NCBI GenBank assembly: GCA_902489965.1
Contig: CABUCA010000008.1
Coordinates: 1-46,215 of the forward strand
Length of the DNA stretch: 46,215 nucleotides
Origin: an uncultured Collinsella sp.
Lineage (GTDB): Bacteria; Actinomycetota; Coriobacteriia; Coriobacteriales; Coriobacteriaceae
Direction of reading: 5' to 3'
Under the pieces are notes generated by a model that made no database searches, was not told where the DNA came from, and saw only the letters and a program-made list of their open reading frames with translations. A program made the position numbers and the translations under genes. Of the stretch, positions 16,438 through 25,470 are shown in pieces; the stretch's first letter is position 1; each line of letters opens with the position of its first letter.

Positions 16438-17364
16438 ATGAACAACATCGTACTTGCCGTTCTGCAGGGCGTGGTCGTTATGGCCGTCGCGCCGTTCTTC
16501 TCCGGTCTCGGTCGCGTTATCCGCGCCAAGATGCACAACCGTCGCGGCCCCAGCATCATGCAGGACTACCGCGACCTGGCCAAGCTCTTTGCGCGCCCCG
16601 AGTCCCAGAGCGAGGACGCGAGCTTTGCGCTGCGCATTATGCCGCCGCTGTTTTTCGCCGTCGCCTTTATGCTCGCGATGGGTCTGCCGCTCTTTACGGC
16701 ACAAAGCCCCATCCCGGTTTTTGGTGACGCCATCACCATCATGTACAGCCTGGCGCTCGCCCGCTTCTTCTTCGCCCTCTGCGGTGTGGATTCGTCCAAC
16801 GCCTACGCCGGTATCGGCGGCGTTCGCGAGCTGCTCATGAGCGTGCTCATCGAGCCGTCCATGCTGCTGGCGCTGTTTGCCGCCGCCCTGGTGTGCGGCT
16901 CCACTGACATCGCCACCATGGGTCAGCACATCATGACGGGCGCCATCGACGCGCCGGTCGCCGTGATCCTCGCCGGCATCGCCTTTGCGATCGCCTGCTA
17001 CATGGAGCTCGGCAAGCTGCCGTTTGACCAGGCCGAGGCCGAGCAGGAGCTTCAGGAAGGTCCGCTCGCCGAGCTTTCCGGCCCGTCGCTTGCCATGGCC
17101 AAGCTTGCCATGTCCATGAAGCAGGTCCTGGTCCTCGCTTGGTTCTGCGCGATCTTTGTCCCCTGGGGCGAGCCCGCGACCGTGGGCGCCGCCGCCGTTC
17201 TGAGCGCGGTCATCTTCCTGGTGAAGTGCCTGATCGACTTTGTCGTGTGCGGCGTGATCGAGAACTCTTGCTCGCGCTCGCGTTTTAAGGTGCTCGGCAA
17301 TCAGACCTGGGCCGTCGTGGGCATCGCCGTTCTGGCGTTTGTCTTCGTGGTCGTCGGCGTGTAG
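16438..17364 (+). CDS. hyfC: Hydrogenase-4 membrane subunit HyfC (NuoH-like)
   Basis: 308 residues; E. coli HyfC has 315. An 8-helix NuoH/HycD-type protein that joins the membrane arm to the hydrogenase. Diagnostic stretches are RRGPSIMQDYRDLAKLF near the N-terminus and ELGKLPFDQAEAEQELQEG at about 184-202, the acidic loop facing the catalytic module. The start has GGAGGGGAG 4 nt upstream. The spacing to hyfD is 15 nt. Confidence 0.92.
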   Translation: MNNIVLAVLQGVVVMAVAPFFSGLGRVIRAKMHNRRGPSIMQDYRDLAKLFARPESQSEDASFALRIMPPLFFAVAFMLAMGLPLFTAQSPIPVFGDAITIMYSLALARFFFALCGVDSSNAYAGIGGVRELLMSVLIEPSMLLALFAAALVCGSTDIATMGQHIMTGAIDAPVAVILAGIAFAIACYMELGKLPFDQAEAEQELQEGPLAELSGPSLAMAKLAMSMKQVLVLAWFCAIFVPWGEPATVGAAAVLSAVIFLVKCLIDFVVCGVIENSCSRSRFKVLGNQTWAVVGIAVLAFVFVVVGV

Positions 17365-17379
17365 GAGAAGGGAGAAACA

Positions 17380-18837
17380 ATGTCATTTGCAGTCAGTCTG
17401 TCCCTTCTCGGCTTGGTCGCTATCGCGGCCCCGATGGTGGCCTCGGTGCTCGTCGCCCTGTTCCCCCGTCCGTACGCCAAGTGGTTCAGCGTTTTGGGTG
17501 CCGCCGTCTCGACGGCCTGCACCATCGCCCTCGCCGCGAATTTCGCCGGCGCCGGCATGCCCGACACGCAGGTCCCCCTGATCTCGTTTGGGCAGACCCT
17601 CGTCATGGGATTCACCTTCGATCGCATGAGCACGCTGCTCGCGCCCGCCTTTGTGGGTATCGGCCTGCTTGTCGTGATCTATTCGATCCCCTATATGAGC
17701 GAGAATAACCGTGAGCATCCCGATGCGCCGCGTCGTCGCTTCTACGCGTACCTCGCGACCTTCATCGGCGCCATGGCCGGCCTCGTGTACAGCTCGACCC
17801 TTTTGGGCCAGCTCGTGTTCTTTGAGATCACGGGCGCGTGCTCTTGGGGCCTCATTAGCTACTACATGACGCCTACGGCCAAGAAGGCCGGCATGAAGGC
17901 CCTGATTATCACGCATATCGGTGCGCTCGGCCTGTATCTGGGCGCCGCCATCGTGTTTGCCCACACCGGCACCTTCGCCATTACCGCGATTGCCGGCCTC
18001 GACGCCAAGCTCAAGGCTATCGTCCTTTTGCTCGTGCTGTTTGCGGCCTGGGCCAAGTCCGCACAGGTTCCCATGTACATGTGGCTGCCTTCGGCCATGG
18101 AGGCGCCGACGCCTGTTTCGGCCTACCTGCATGGCGCCTCGATGGTTAAGGTCGGCGTGTGCGTGTTCGCTCGTGCGCTCGTCTCTGCCGGAGAGGTTCC
18201 CGAGATTGTGGGCTGGGTTGCCATTATCGACGCCATGGTCACCATGCTCTTTGGTTTCCTTATGTACCTGCCGCAAAAGGACATGAAGCGTCTGCTGGCC
18301 TTCTCCACGATCGCCCAGCTCTCCTACGTGTTCTTTGGTCTGGGCCTTTCGGTCTTTGGTAGCCAGCTCGCCTTCGATGGCGCCGTGTGCCACATCTTTA
18401 ACCATGCCTTCGCCAAGACGCTGTTCTTCCTGATCGCCGGTTCGTTCTCCTTTACGCTCGGCACGCGTATGCTGCCCAAGCTTCGCGGCATCGTAAAGAA
18501 GTACCCGATCTCGGGCGTGGGCTTTGGTGTCGCGGCACTCGCTATTGCCGGCGTGCCGCCCATGAACACGTTCTTCTCGAAGTTCCAGATCATCGCCGGC
18601 GGCTTCTCTGTGGGTGCCGGCAATGTCGCGATCCTGGTGCTCGTGTGCATCATGGTTGCCGAGACCGTCGCCACCTTCGCCTGGTTCCTCAAGTGGATGG
18701 GCTATTGCCTGCCCGGCGAGCCGAGCGAAGAGGTCGCTGCGGGAGCCCCGCTTCCCCGCGCGATGGCGTTCGTGTTCATCGTGCTCATCATCATGGTCAT
18801 CGTCAGCGGCCCGCTTTCGGCCAGCTGGATCGGTTAG
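17380..18837 (+). CDS. hyfD: Hydrogenase-4 membrane subunit HyfD (NuoN/M-like antiporter subunit)
   Basis: 485 residues; E. coli HyfD has 479. Long stretches follow HyfD closely, for example FIGAMAGLVYSSTLLGQLVF, FEITGACSWGLISYY, WLPSAMEAPTPVSAYLH and FLMYLPQKDMKRLLAFSTI. It has a proton-antiporter fold with about 14 helices. HyfD and HyfF are the subunits present in hydrogenase-4 but absent from hydrogenase-3 (Hyc), so this gene shows the complex to be of the Hyf/FHL-2 type. An RBS-like GGAGAAGGGAG precedes the ATG. Confidence 0.92.
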   Translation: MSFAVSLSLLGLVAIAAPMVASVLVALFPRPYAKWFSVLGAAVSTACTIALAANFAGAGMPDTQVPLISFGQTLVMGFTFDRMSTLLAPAFVGIGLLVVIYSIPYMSENNREHPDAPRRRFYAYLATFIGAMAGLVYSSTLLGQLVFFEITGACSWGLISYYMTPTAKKAGMKALIITHIGALGLYLGAAIVFAHTGTFAITAIAGLDAKLKAIVLLLVLFAAWAKSAQVPMYMWLPSAMEAPTPVSAYLHGASMVKVGVCVFARALVSAGEVPEIVGWVAIIDAMVTMLFGFLMYLPQKDMKRLLAFSTIAQLSYVFFGLGLSVFGSQLAFDGAVCHIFNHAFAKTLFFLIAGSFSFTLGTRMLPKLRGIVKKYPISGVGFGVAALAIAGVPPMNTFFSKFQIIAGGFSVGAGNVAILVLVCIMVAETVATFAWFLKWMGYCLPGEPSEEVAAGAPLPRAMAFVFIVLIIMVIVSGPLSASWIG

Positions 18838-18850
18838 GAGGTAGAACGAC

Positions 18851-19504
18851 ATGGGTTATTCGATCGTCAACATCCTTGGCGGCCTTCTGATCGTCACGTC
18901 CACCATGGTGGTCGTCTCAAAGAACATCAAGCACGCCATCAGCTGGTATGCGGTGCAATCGCTGGTGCTCGTGGGACTGCTCGCTACGCTCGGTGTCACT
19001 ACCGGTGCGCAGGAGCTGCTTATGTGGGCCGGATCTGCCTTTATCACCAAGGTCGTCCTAGTCCCTTATATCCTCAACCGCGCATATAAGAAGATGGGCG
19101 AGCCGAGCGACGCATCGCTCAAGACCGGCCTTAAGCCCGCGTGGGCCATCTGCATCATCGCCGTCGAGGTCGCGATCTGCTTTGCCGTTGTGACGCAGAT
19201 CAGCCTGCCCACGGCCGAGGTCGCAACGCCTGCGCTCGCTATTAGCTTCGCTCACTTCTTCGTGGGCCTCACCTGCATCATCTCGCAGCGCAACATCATG
19301 AAGCAGATCTTTGGATACTGCCTTATGGAAAACGGCAGCCACGTGACGCTCGCGCTTTTGGCCCCCACCGCTCCCGAGATCATCGAGATCGGTATCGCCA
19401 CCGACGCCATCTTTGCCGTCATCATCATGTCCATCGTCGTGCGTCGCATTTGGGACGACTCCCACTCGCTCGATGCGCGCGACCTGTCCGAGCTGAGGGG
19501 GTAG
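18851..19504 (+). CDS. hyfE: Hydrogenase-4 membrane subunit HyfE
   Basis: 217 residues; E. coli HyfE has 216. It has about six hydrophobic segments; the first half resembles NuoK (short three-helix unit). The central part reads FAHFFVGLTCIISQRNIMKQ with IFGYCLMENGSH, typical of HyfE. It is part of the membrane arm between antiporter-like subunits HyfD and HyfF. GGAGG lies about 10 nt before the ATG, and hyfF follows after 3 nt. Confidence 0.9.
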   Translation: MGYSIVNILGGLLIVTSTMVVVSKNIKHAISWYAVQSLVLVGLLATLGVTTGAQELLMWAGSAFITKVVLVPYILNRAYKKMGEPSDASLKTGLKPAWAICIIAVEVAICFAVVTQISLPTAEVATPALAISFAHFFVGLTCIISQRNIMKQIFGYCLMENGSHVTLALLAPTAPEIIEIGIATDAIFAVIIMSIVVRRIWDDSHSLDARDLSELRG

Positions 19505-19507
19505 TCC

Positions 19508-21067
19508 ATGGAAACGTTGATTCTCGCCCTGCTCGCGACTCCTTTGGTGTTCTCGCTGGTCATGGCGTTTTTGCCCAAGAACACGTCCTATAACGTGTTT
19601 GCCGGTCTCAACCTGGTCTCCGTCGCAGCCGTCCTGGTGCTGTCGATTATGACGGCCGGCGACGTCCTTATGAGCGGCGAAACCGCGAGCGCTCTTGGCC
19701 TGTGGTTCCACCTCGATTCGCTGGGCGCCATCTTTGTGCTGCTCATCGGCTTTATCGGTTTTCTTACGGGGCTGTTCTCGCTGCCCTATGTAAAGGCCGA
19801 TATCGAGGAGGGCTCCATGCCCGCCGAGCGCGCCAAGCAGTATTTTGCGCTGTTTAGCCTGTTTGTGTTCACCATGCTGCTCGCGTGCCTGTCCAACAAC
19901 ATGATCCTCACGTGGGCCGCCGTGGAGGCAACCACGCTTTCCACTGTGTTCCTGGTGGGTATCTACAAGAACAAGACGGCCCTCGAGGCTTCTTGGAAGT
20001 ATGCGATGGTCTGCACCGCCGGCGTGGCCTTTGGCCTGTTCGGTACGCTGCTGATCTACGCCAACGCCGCCGACGTGATTCCCAACGCCCACGAGGCCGC
20101 ATTCCTGTCGTGCGTGCTGCCGTATGCCGACCAGTTCGACCCGACGCTCATGCGCCTCGCCTTTGCGTTTGTCGTGATCGGCTTTGGCACCAAGGCCGGC
20201 CTGTTCCCCATGTATACTTGGCTGCCCGACGCACACTCCCAGGCTCCGAGCCCGGTCTCCGCGCTGCTCTCGGGCGTGCTGCTTAAGTGCGCCATGCTTG
20301 TGATCATGCGCTTCTACGGCTTTACTATCCAGGCCGTGGGCGCCGAGTATCCGCAACTTTTGCTGCTGATCGTCGGCACGCTGTCCATTTTGGTGGCGGC
20401 GCTTTCGATGTTTCGCCAGGACGACCTCAAGCGCCGCTTTGCGTACTCGTCTGTGGAGAACGTGGGCGTTATCGCCCTGTGCCTGGGTATCGGTGGACCG
20501 CTGGGTATCGCCGCGGCCCTGCTGCACTGCGTGTTCCACGGCTTTACCAAGACGCTTGCCTTCTGCGTGTCCGGCAACATCCAGCACGCCTTTGGCACGC
20601 GTAGCCTGGCCAAGATCCAGGGCGTCGTCGAGGTTGCCCCCGCAACCGCCGCGCTCGCCATCCTGGCGCTGCTCGGTCTTGGTGCCTTCCCGCCCTTTGG
20701 CATGTTTATCTCCGAGTTCCTGACTTTTGTCGCCGGTGTTACCGCCGGTCCCATGTGGCTGGTCGTCGTGGTCGCCCTCGGTCTTACCGTGGCCATCTCC
20801 GCGCTCACCCGCATCGCACTCAAGTCGGTATTCGGCCATGCGCCCCAGGGCATGGGCAAGCATGAGGCCCCGGCGCTCATGCTTATCCCCGAAATCATCC
20901 TGGCTGTCATGATCTTGTGGTTTGGCATCGCCACCCCGCTGCCTCTCGTGCACGGTGTGGAGACTGCGACCGGCATTGTGCTCGAGCAGAGCACCGAGGA
21001 ACTTCACGCGACGCCGATGTACCGCGCTGTGTTCGGTACCGAGACCGCTCAGAGCGAGGTGGAGTAA
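19508..21067 (+). CDS. hyfF: Hydrogenase-4 membrane subunit HyfF (NuoN/L-like antiporter subunit)
   Basis: 519 residues; E. coli HyfF has 526. A third antiporter-like subunit, with the core motif FGTKAGLFPMYTWLPDAHSQ followed by APSPVSALLSG, and the helix DDLKRRFAYSSVENVG. With HyfB and HyfD this makes three potential ion channels, the feature suggesting that hydrogenase-4-type complexes conserve energy as an ion gradient. It is followed by hyfG after 3 nt. Confidence 0.92.
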   Translation: METLILALLATPLVFSLVMAFLPKNTSYNVFAGLNLVSVAAVLVLSIMTAGDVLMSGETASALGLWFHLDSLGAIFVLLIGFIGFLTGLFSLPYVKADIEEGSMPAERAKQYFALFSLFVFTMLLACLSNNMILTWAAVEATTLSTVFLVGIYKNKTALEASWKYAMVCTAGVAFGLFGTLLIYANAADVIPNAHEAAFLSCVLPYADQFDPTLMRLAFAFVVIGFGTKAGLFPMYTWLPDAHSQAPSPVSALLSGVLLKCAMLVIMRFYGFTIQAVGAEYPQLLLLIVGTLSILVAALSMFRQDDLKRRFAYSSVENVGVIALCLGIGGPLGIAAALLHCVFHGFTKTLAFCVSGNIQHAFGTRSLAKIQGVVEVAPATAALAILALLGLGAFPPFGMFISEFLTFVAGVTAGPMWLVVVVALGLTVAISALTRIALKSVFGHAPQGMGKHEAPALMLIPEIILAVMILWFGIATPLPLVHGVETATGIVLEQSTEELHATPMYRAVFGTETAQSEVE

Positions 21068-21070
21068 CGA

Positions 21071-22843
21071 ATGATTGAAATTGAGAACAAGGTGTATGCC
21101 CGTCGCTGCGAGAGCCATGTCGAGGCCCTGCGCCGCGCTGTTCCGGGCTGCATCGAGAAGGTCGAGTGGCAGTGCGAGGACCAGCTGACGATCACCGTCA
21201 AGCAGGACAAGCTGCCCGAGGCCGTCCACTACCTGTACTACGAGCGCTACGGCTGGATTCCCGTGATCATCGGCAACGATGAGCGCAGCCTGTGCGGCCG
21301 TTACGCCGTGTACTATGTCATCTCCATGGAGGGGGAGGATCCCGGTTGGGTGACCGTGCGCACCGAGGTCGATCCCGCCAAGATGACGTTCCCGTCCGTG
21401 ACACCGTTCGTCCCCGCCTGTGTGTGGGGCGAGCGCGAGCTTCGCGACATGTTCGGCCTGATCCCCGAGGGTCTGCCCGACCGTCGTCGCCTGGTGCTGC
21501 CCGACGATTGGCCCAGCGGCCTGTACCCGCTGCGCAAGGACTCCATGGACTACCGCTTCCGTCCCGCTCCCGCGAGTGATATGGAAAACTACGAGTTCTT
21601 GGCCGATACCAAGGGCAAGGAGACGACGCTTGTCCCCATGGGCCCGTTGCACATTACCTCCGACGAGCCCGGCCACTTCCGCCTGTTCGTTGAGGGCGAG
21701 ACGATCGTCGACGCCGACTACCGTCTGTTCTACGTGCACCGCGGCATGGAGAAGGTCGCCGAGACGCGCCTGAACTATGACGCCGTGACGTTCCTCGCCG
21801 ACCGCATCTGCGGCATCTGCGGCTGCGCCCACTCGGTGGCCTATGCCGAGGCCGTCGAGCGCGCCCAGGGCATCCATGTCCCGCCGCGCGCCCAGTACAT
21901 CCGCGCCATCATGCTCGAGGTCGAGCGTCTGCACTCGCATCTGCTCAACATTGGCCTGGCGTCGCACTACACGGGCTTCGACTCCGGCTTCCAGCAGTTC
22001 TTCCGCGTCCGCGAGAAGTCCATGGATCTGGCCGAGAAGCTCTCCGGTCACCGCAAGACCTACGGTCTCAACGTGATCGGCGGCGTGCGTCGCGACATTT
22101 TGGCCGAGCAGAAGCTCTCCACGCTGACGACCATCCACCAGCTGCGCTCCGAGGTTCAGGAGCTCGTCGACGTCTTGCTCTCCACGCCCAACTTTATTGA
22201 GCGTACGAGTGGCATCGGCATTCTGGACCGCAAGATCGCACGCGACTTCTCGCCGGTCGGCCCGCTCATGCGTGGCTCGGGCTATGCCCGCGACGTGCGC
22301 TTTGACCATCCCTTCGACGGCTACGCCGATCCGGACGTCCAAAAGATGCACGCCGCCACGGCCGACACCTGCGATGCCTTCGGCCGCACCGCCGTCCGCA
22401 TCCAGGAGGTCTACGATTCGATCGACATGATCGAGACCATGCTCGAGAACTGCCCGTCGGGCCCCATCCTCACAACGGATTGGGAGTACACCCCGCACAA
22501 GTACGCCATCGGCGCCACCGAGGCGCCGCGCGGCGAGGACGTGCACTGGGCGATGCTCGGCAACAACCAGAAGTGCTACCGCTGGCGCGCCAAGGCCGCC
22601 ACGTACAGCAACTGGCCGGTCCTGCGCTACATGTTCCGCGGCAACACCGTGGGCGACGCGGCGCTGATCGTCGGTTCACTGGACCCGTGCTACTCCTGCA
22701 CCGACCGCGTGACGGTGACCGACGTCGCCGCCAAGCGCGACCATGTGCTCGACAAGGAGCAGTTCGAAAACGTCTGGCGCGACAAGTCGCCGCTTGCGGG
22801 CGAGGGCACCGTGGCCGCTCCGCTCGATGAGGAGGCGCTCTAA
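21071..22843 (+). CDS. hyfG: [NiFe] hydrogenase large subunit HyfG (NuoC-NuoD fusion type)
   Basis: 590 residues, slightly longer than E. coli HycE/HyfG (555-571). Residues 1-175 form a NuoC-like 30-kDa domain and the rest is the NuoD/[NiFe] catalytic domain. The four Ni ligands are seen as C247-x2-C250 (RICGICGCAH) and C540-x2-C543 (DPCYSCTDR). The tail after DPCYSCTDR (44 residues) is the C-terminal extension expected to be cut off by the HycI-type protease encoded downstream. It reduces protons to H2 with electrons from formate. The stop is 1 nt from the hyfH start. Confidence 0.95.
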   Translation: MIEIENKVYARRCESHVEALRRAVPGCIEKVEWQCEDQLTITVKQDKLPEAVHYLYYERYGWIPVIIGNDERSLCGRYAVYYVISMEGEDPGWVTVRTEVDPAKMTFPSVTPFVPACVWGERELRDMFGLIPEGLPDRRRLVLPDDWPSGLYPLRKDSMDYRFRPAPASDMENYEFLADTKGKETTLVPMGPLHITSDEPGHFRLFVEGETIVDADYRLFYVHRGMEKVAETRLNYDAVTFLADRICGICGCAHSVAYAEAVERAQGIHVPPRAQYIRAIMLEVERLHSHLLNIGLASHYTGFDSGFQQFFRVREKSMDLAEKLSGHRKTYGLNVIGGVRRDILAEQKLSTLTTIHQLRSEVQELVDVLLSTPNFIERTSGIGILDRKIARDFSPVGPLMRGSGYARDVRFDHPFDGYADPDVQKMHAATADTCDAFGRTAVRIQEVYDSIDMIETMLENCPSGPILTTDWEYTPHKYAIGATEAPRGEDVHWAMLGNNQKCYRWRAKAATYSNWPVLRYMFRGNTVGDAALIVGSLDPCYSCTDRVTVTDVAAKRDHVLDKEQFENVWRDKSPLAGEGTVAAPLDEEAL

Positions 22844-22844
22844 T

Positions 22845-23561
22845 ATGCTGAAGCTTTGGAAGGTTAACGCCAAGGCCGGCGACGCGACGGTCAAGTACCC
22901 GTTTGCGCCGTTCCCCACCAACAAGGACATGCGCGGCAAGCCCGAGCACAATGCCGAGCTCTGCATCGCCTGCGGTGCCTGCGGCGTGGCATGCCCGGCC
23001 GATGCCATTCGCATGGACACCGACCTTGCGGCCGATACCATTACCTGGTCGATCGACTACGGCCGCTGCATCTTTTGCGGCCGTTGCGAGGAAGCCTGCC
23101 CCATGGAGGCCATCAAGCTCACCGAGGAGTTTGAGCTGGCCGTCATGAGCAAGGACGACCTCACCAGCAAGAGCGTCTATACGCTCGAGCACTGCTCGCG
23201 TTGCGGCAAGCCGTTTGCCCCGCACAAGGAGATCGACTACGCCAAGCGCCTGCTGCAAAAGGCCGGCGGCATGGAGGCCGAGCAGGCCGCCCGTACCGTC
23301 GGTATGTGCCAGGAGTGCAAGCGCGAGCTCGACGCCCTGCGCGCCGCCTCGGCCGTAAAGACCGGCAACGCGCACGGCATGGCTGCCAACGAGACGCTTG
23401 CGTCCGGTGAGCCCCAGGGCCCCGGCATGGAGTATCTGGGCGGCCACGGCGTGAACCCGGAGTATATCGACCGCGAGCTCAACCCCGATGCGCCCGAGAT
23501 TCCCGCCGGTCCGGCGCCGGTCGAGGGCATCATCATGGATTTTGAAACGAAGGAGGAGTAA
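22845..23561 (+). CDS. hyfH: Hydrogenase-4 iron-sulfur subunit HyfH (NuoI-like) with a C-terminal extension
   Basis: 238 residues, about 57 longer than E. coli HyfH/HycF (around 180). Two [4Fe-4S] motifs, CIACGACGVACP (residues about 41-52) and CIFCGRCEEACP (about 75-86), are typical of the NuoI-type subunit. Two more Cys pairs, CSRCGKPF and CQEC, resemble the zinc-like motifs of the HycF/HyfH C-terminal part. The extra C-terminus (from about 185) is Gly/Pro-rich and acidic, with MEYLGGHGVNPEYIDREL, and I do not recognise it. The start ATG 22845 lies 1 nt after the hyfG stop; the ribosome binding site (ATGAGGAGG) lies inside hyfG. Confidence 0.92.
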   Translation: MLKLWKVNAKAGDATVKYPFAPFPTNKDMRGKPEHNAELCIACGACGVACPADAIRMDTDLAADTITWSIDYGRCIFCGRCEEACPMEAIKLTEEFELAVMSKDDLTSKSVYTLEHCSRCGKPFAPHKEIDYAKRLLQKAGGMEAEQAARTVGMCQECKRELDALRAASAVKTGNAHGMAANETLASGEPQGPGMEYLGGHGVNPEYIDRELNPDAPEIPAGPAPVEGIIMDFETKEE

Positions 23562-23563
23562 CC

Positions 23564-24346
23564 ATGGCCGAACCCACGCTTTTGCCCGAGCGGCTTCAGT
23601 ACCGCCCGACCAAGATCGAGCTCGACGAGAGCATCGAGAAGGCCAAGGCGACCCTTCTTAAGAAGATCAAGCGCTCGGTGTACGTCTACCGTGTTGACTG
23701 CGGCGGCTGCAACGGCTGCGAGATCGAGATCTTCGGTTCCATCACGCCCGTCTTCGACGTCGAGCGCTTTGGCATCAAGGTCGTGCCCTCGCCCCGTCAC
23801 GCCGACGTGCTGCTGTACACCGGCGCCGTGACGCGTGCCATGCGCATGCCGGCCCTGCGCGCCTTTGAGGCCGCACCCGATCCCAAGATCGTGGTGTCCT
23901 ATGGCGCGTGCGGCTGCACCGGCGGCATCTTCTACGACAACTACTGCGTCTGGGGCGGCACGGACAAGATCTTGCCGGTCGACGTCTACATCCCCGGCTG
24001 CCCGCCCAGCCCCGCGCAGACCGTCTACGGCTTTGCCATGGCACTTGGCCTGCTGGACCAAAAGCTCCATGCCGAGACCACGGTGGAGGCCGCCGGCGAG
24101 CAGGCCGATATCCTGCACCCCGGCGTGCCGTACAAGCTGCGCGTTGCCATCGAGCGCGAGGCTCGCGCCATGAGCGGCTACCGTTACGGTCGCGACTTGG
24201 CCAACGAGTTTATGGATACGCTCGAGGGCGCGCCCAAGGGCGATATCCGCGGCGCCATGGCGCTGCTCATCGACAAGCAAGATGATCCTCGCCGCGTTGA
24301 GGTGTACTCGGCGTTACAGGATCTGGTGCTGGCCGGAGGTCGCTAA
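23564..24346 (+). CDS. hyfI: [NiFe] hydrogenase small subunit HyfI (NuoB-like)
   Basis: 260 residues; E. coli HyfI has 252. A NuoB-type small subunit holding the proximal [4Fe-4S] cluster. Ligands are seen in CGGCNGCE (C46, C49), GACGCTGGIFYDNY and IPGCPPSP. There is no Tat signal, in keeping with a cytoplasm-facing enzyme. It accepts electrons from HyfH and passes them to the Ni-Fe site of HyfG. GGAGG precedes the ATG, and the next gene begins immediately after the stop. Confidence 0.94.
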   Translation: MAEPTLLPERLQYRPTKIELDESIEKAKATLLKKIKRSVYVYRVDCGGCNGCEIEIFGSITPVFDVERFGIKVVPSPRHADVLLYTGAVTRAMRMPALRAFEAAPDPKIVVSYGACGCTGGIFYDNYCVWGGTDKILPVDVYIPGCPPSPAQTVYGFAMALGLLDQKLHAETTVEAAGEQADILHPGVPYKLRVAIEREARAMSGYRYGRDLANEFMDTLEGAPKGDIRGAMALLIDKQDDPRRVEVYSALQDLVLAGGR

Positions 24347-24928
24347 ATGGAGCTCACGGACCGCTCTGGTTACTTTGCGGGCCCCGGCATGCTCGGCGGC
24401 TCCTTTGGCGATGCCTCGCGCGCAAGCGACGAGGCCGCCAAGGGCGTCGCCGACCCCTGCCTGGGCCATGCGCCCGACCAGGTGGTCTTCTATGAGCTCA
24501 CGCGTAAATTTGTGGAGACCGAGGAAGACGTTCCCCAGGAGGCCTGCGACGTGCTGTACTACACGCTCGCCGTGGGCCACCACACCGGCGTGCTCGACTG
24601 CTTTGAGCCGCGCCTGTCGGTGCCGGTGAACGTCTTCTATTCGCTCGTCGACGCGCTGCCTGAGGGGGAGGCCAAAACCAAGTTTGAGGCCATCCGATCC
24701 TTTGGCGAGTGCCAGCTCGACAAGGCGGCGGTGCCGTCGCTGCTCGAGGCCTGCGATGTACTGCTCGACGAGCGCGGTTTTCGCGGTTCGGCCAAGGCCG
24801 GCATCTCGGTGTTCGATGACGACTTTGGCCTGCATGCCCAGCAGGTCGCGTTCTTAATGAAGTTCCGCGATCTGGTGGAGCGCGTGCGCGATGTGTCGGG
24901 CGTGTATCTGACGGGGAGGCTACAGTAA
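24347..24928 (+). CDS. hyfJ: Formate hydrogenlyase assembly protein, HycH/HyfJ family
   Basis: 193 residues. From about residue 45 it follows HycH/HyfJ: VVFYELTRKF, then VLYYTLAVGHHTGVLDCF and LPEGEAKTKFEA. The roughly 45-residue N-terminal extension (Gly/Ala/Asp-rich) is absent from the E. coli proteins (about 136 residues). HycH is needed for maturation of the hydrogenase large subunit in E. coli; the mechanism is unclear. The ATG directly follows the hyfI TAA, and its own stop overlaps the next ATG (TAATG), indicating tight coupling. Confidence 0.85.
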   Translation: MELTDRSGYFAGPGMLGGSFGDASRASDEAAKGVADPCLGHAPDQVVFYELTRKFVETEEDVPQEACDVLYYTLAVGHHTGVLDCFEPRLSVPVNVFYSLVDALPEGEAKTKFEAIRSFGECQLDKAAVPSLLEACDVLLDERGFRGSAKAGISVFDDDFGLHAQQVAFLMKFRDLVERVRDVSGVYLTGRLQ

Positions 24929-25431
24929 TGGGTCGCGTTGTGGATGGCCGTCTGAACGGCGCCCCGTTTGCGGGCATTGTGCTCACGGCGGGAAGCGTGC
25001 TGCGCGCCGACGATGCCGCCGGCCCCGTGCTCTCCAAAAAGATGGAGGACACGCCCATCGCCGGTTGGTACACCATCGACGGTGGGCAAACGCCCGAGGA
25101 CGACATCATCGAGGTCAAGCGCGAGCGTCCGCCGCGCCTGGTGTTGGTCGATGCCGCCGACATGGCGCTGCCCGTCGGTGCCATCCGCCTGCTCGATAAG
25201 ACCGACGTCGCGCGCAAGTCGTTGTTCACCACGCATTCGCTTCCCTTGTCGATTCTGATCGAAGAGATTGAGCAATCGTGCGAAGATATCGTCTTCGTAG
25301 GGATTCAGCCGGGCGATACGGAGTTCTATAACCCCATGTCCCCGGAGGTCTTTGAGGCCGTCGACGCCGTGTACGACGCCGTGGCCGCCAACGACTTTTC
25401 CCATTTTGTCCGCTTGGGGCAAGAGCAATAG
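24928..25431 (+). CDS. hycI: Hydrogenase maturation protease, HycI family
   Basis: 167 residues; E. coli HycI has 156. It shows the HycI pattern: GIVLTAGSVLRADDAAGPVL (metal-binding Asp region), WYTIDGGQTPEDDI, LVLVDAADMALPVGAIR, TTHSLPLS (conserved His) and VFVGIQPGDTEFY. It is a nickel-dependent checkpoint endopeptidase that removes the C-terminal tail of the large subunit, here HyfG after its DPCYSCTDR motif. It overlaps the previous gene by 1 nt. Confidence 0.9.
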   Translation: MGRVVDGRLNGAPFAGIVLTAGSVLRADDAAGPVLSKKMEDTPIAGWYTIDGGQTPEDDIIEVKRERPPRLVLVDAADMALPVGAIRLLDKTDVARKSLFTTHSLPLSILIEEIEQSCEDIVFVGIQPGDTEFYNPMSPEVFEAVDAVYDAVAANDFSHFVRLGQEQ

Positions 25432-25470
25432 GAGCGCTTGTCCCTGCTGATTAGGAAAGAAGTGATTGAC

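Noticed and set aside
14356..22546. Very long open frames on the minus strand opposite hyfA-hyfG (over 850 and 1100 codons).
   Set aside because: They lie antisense to clear Hyf subunits, are rich in His/Arg/Gly/Asp with no known domain, and result from GC-biased codon use.
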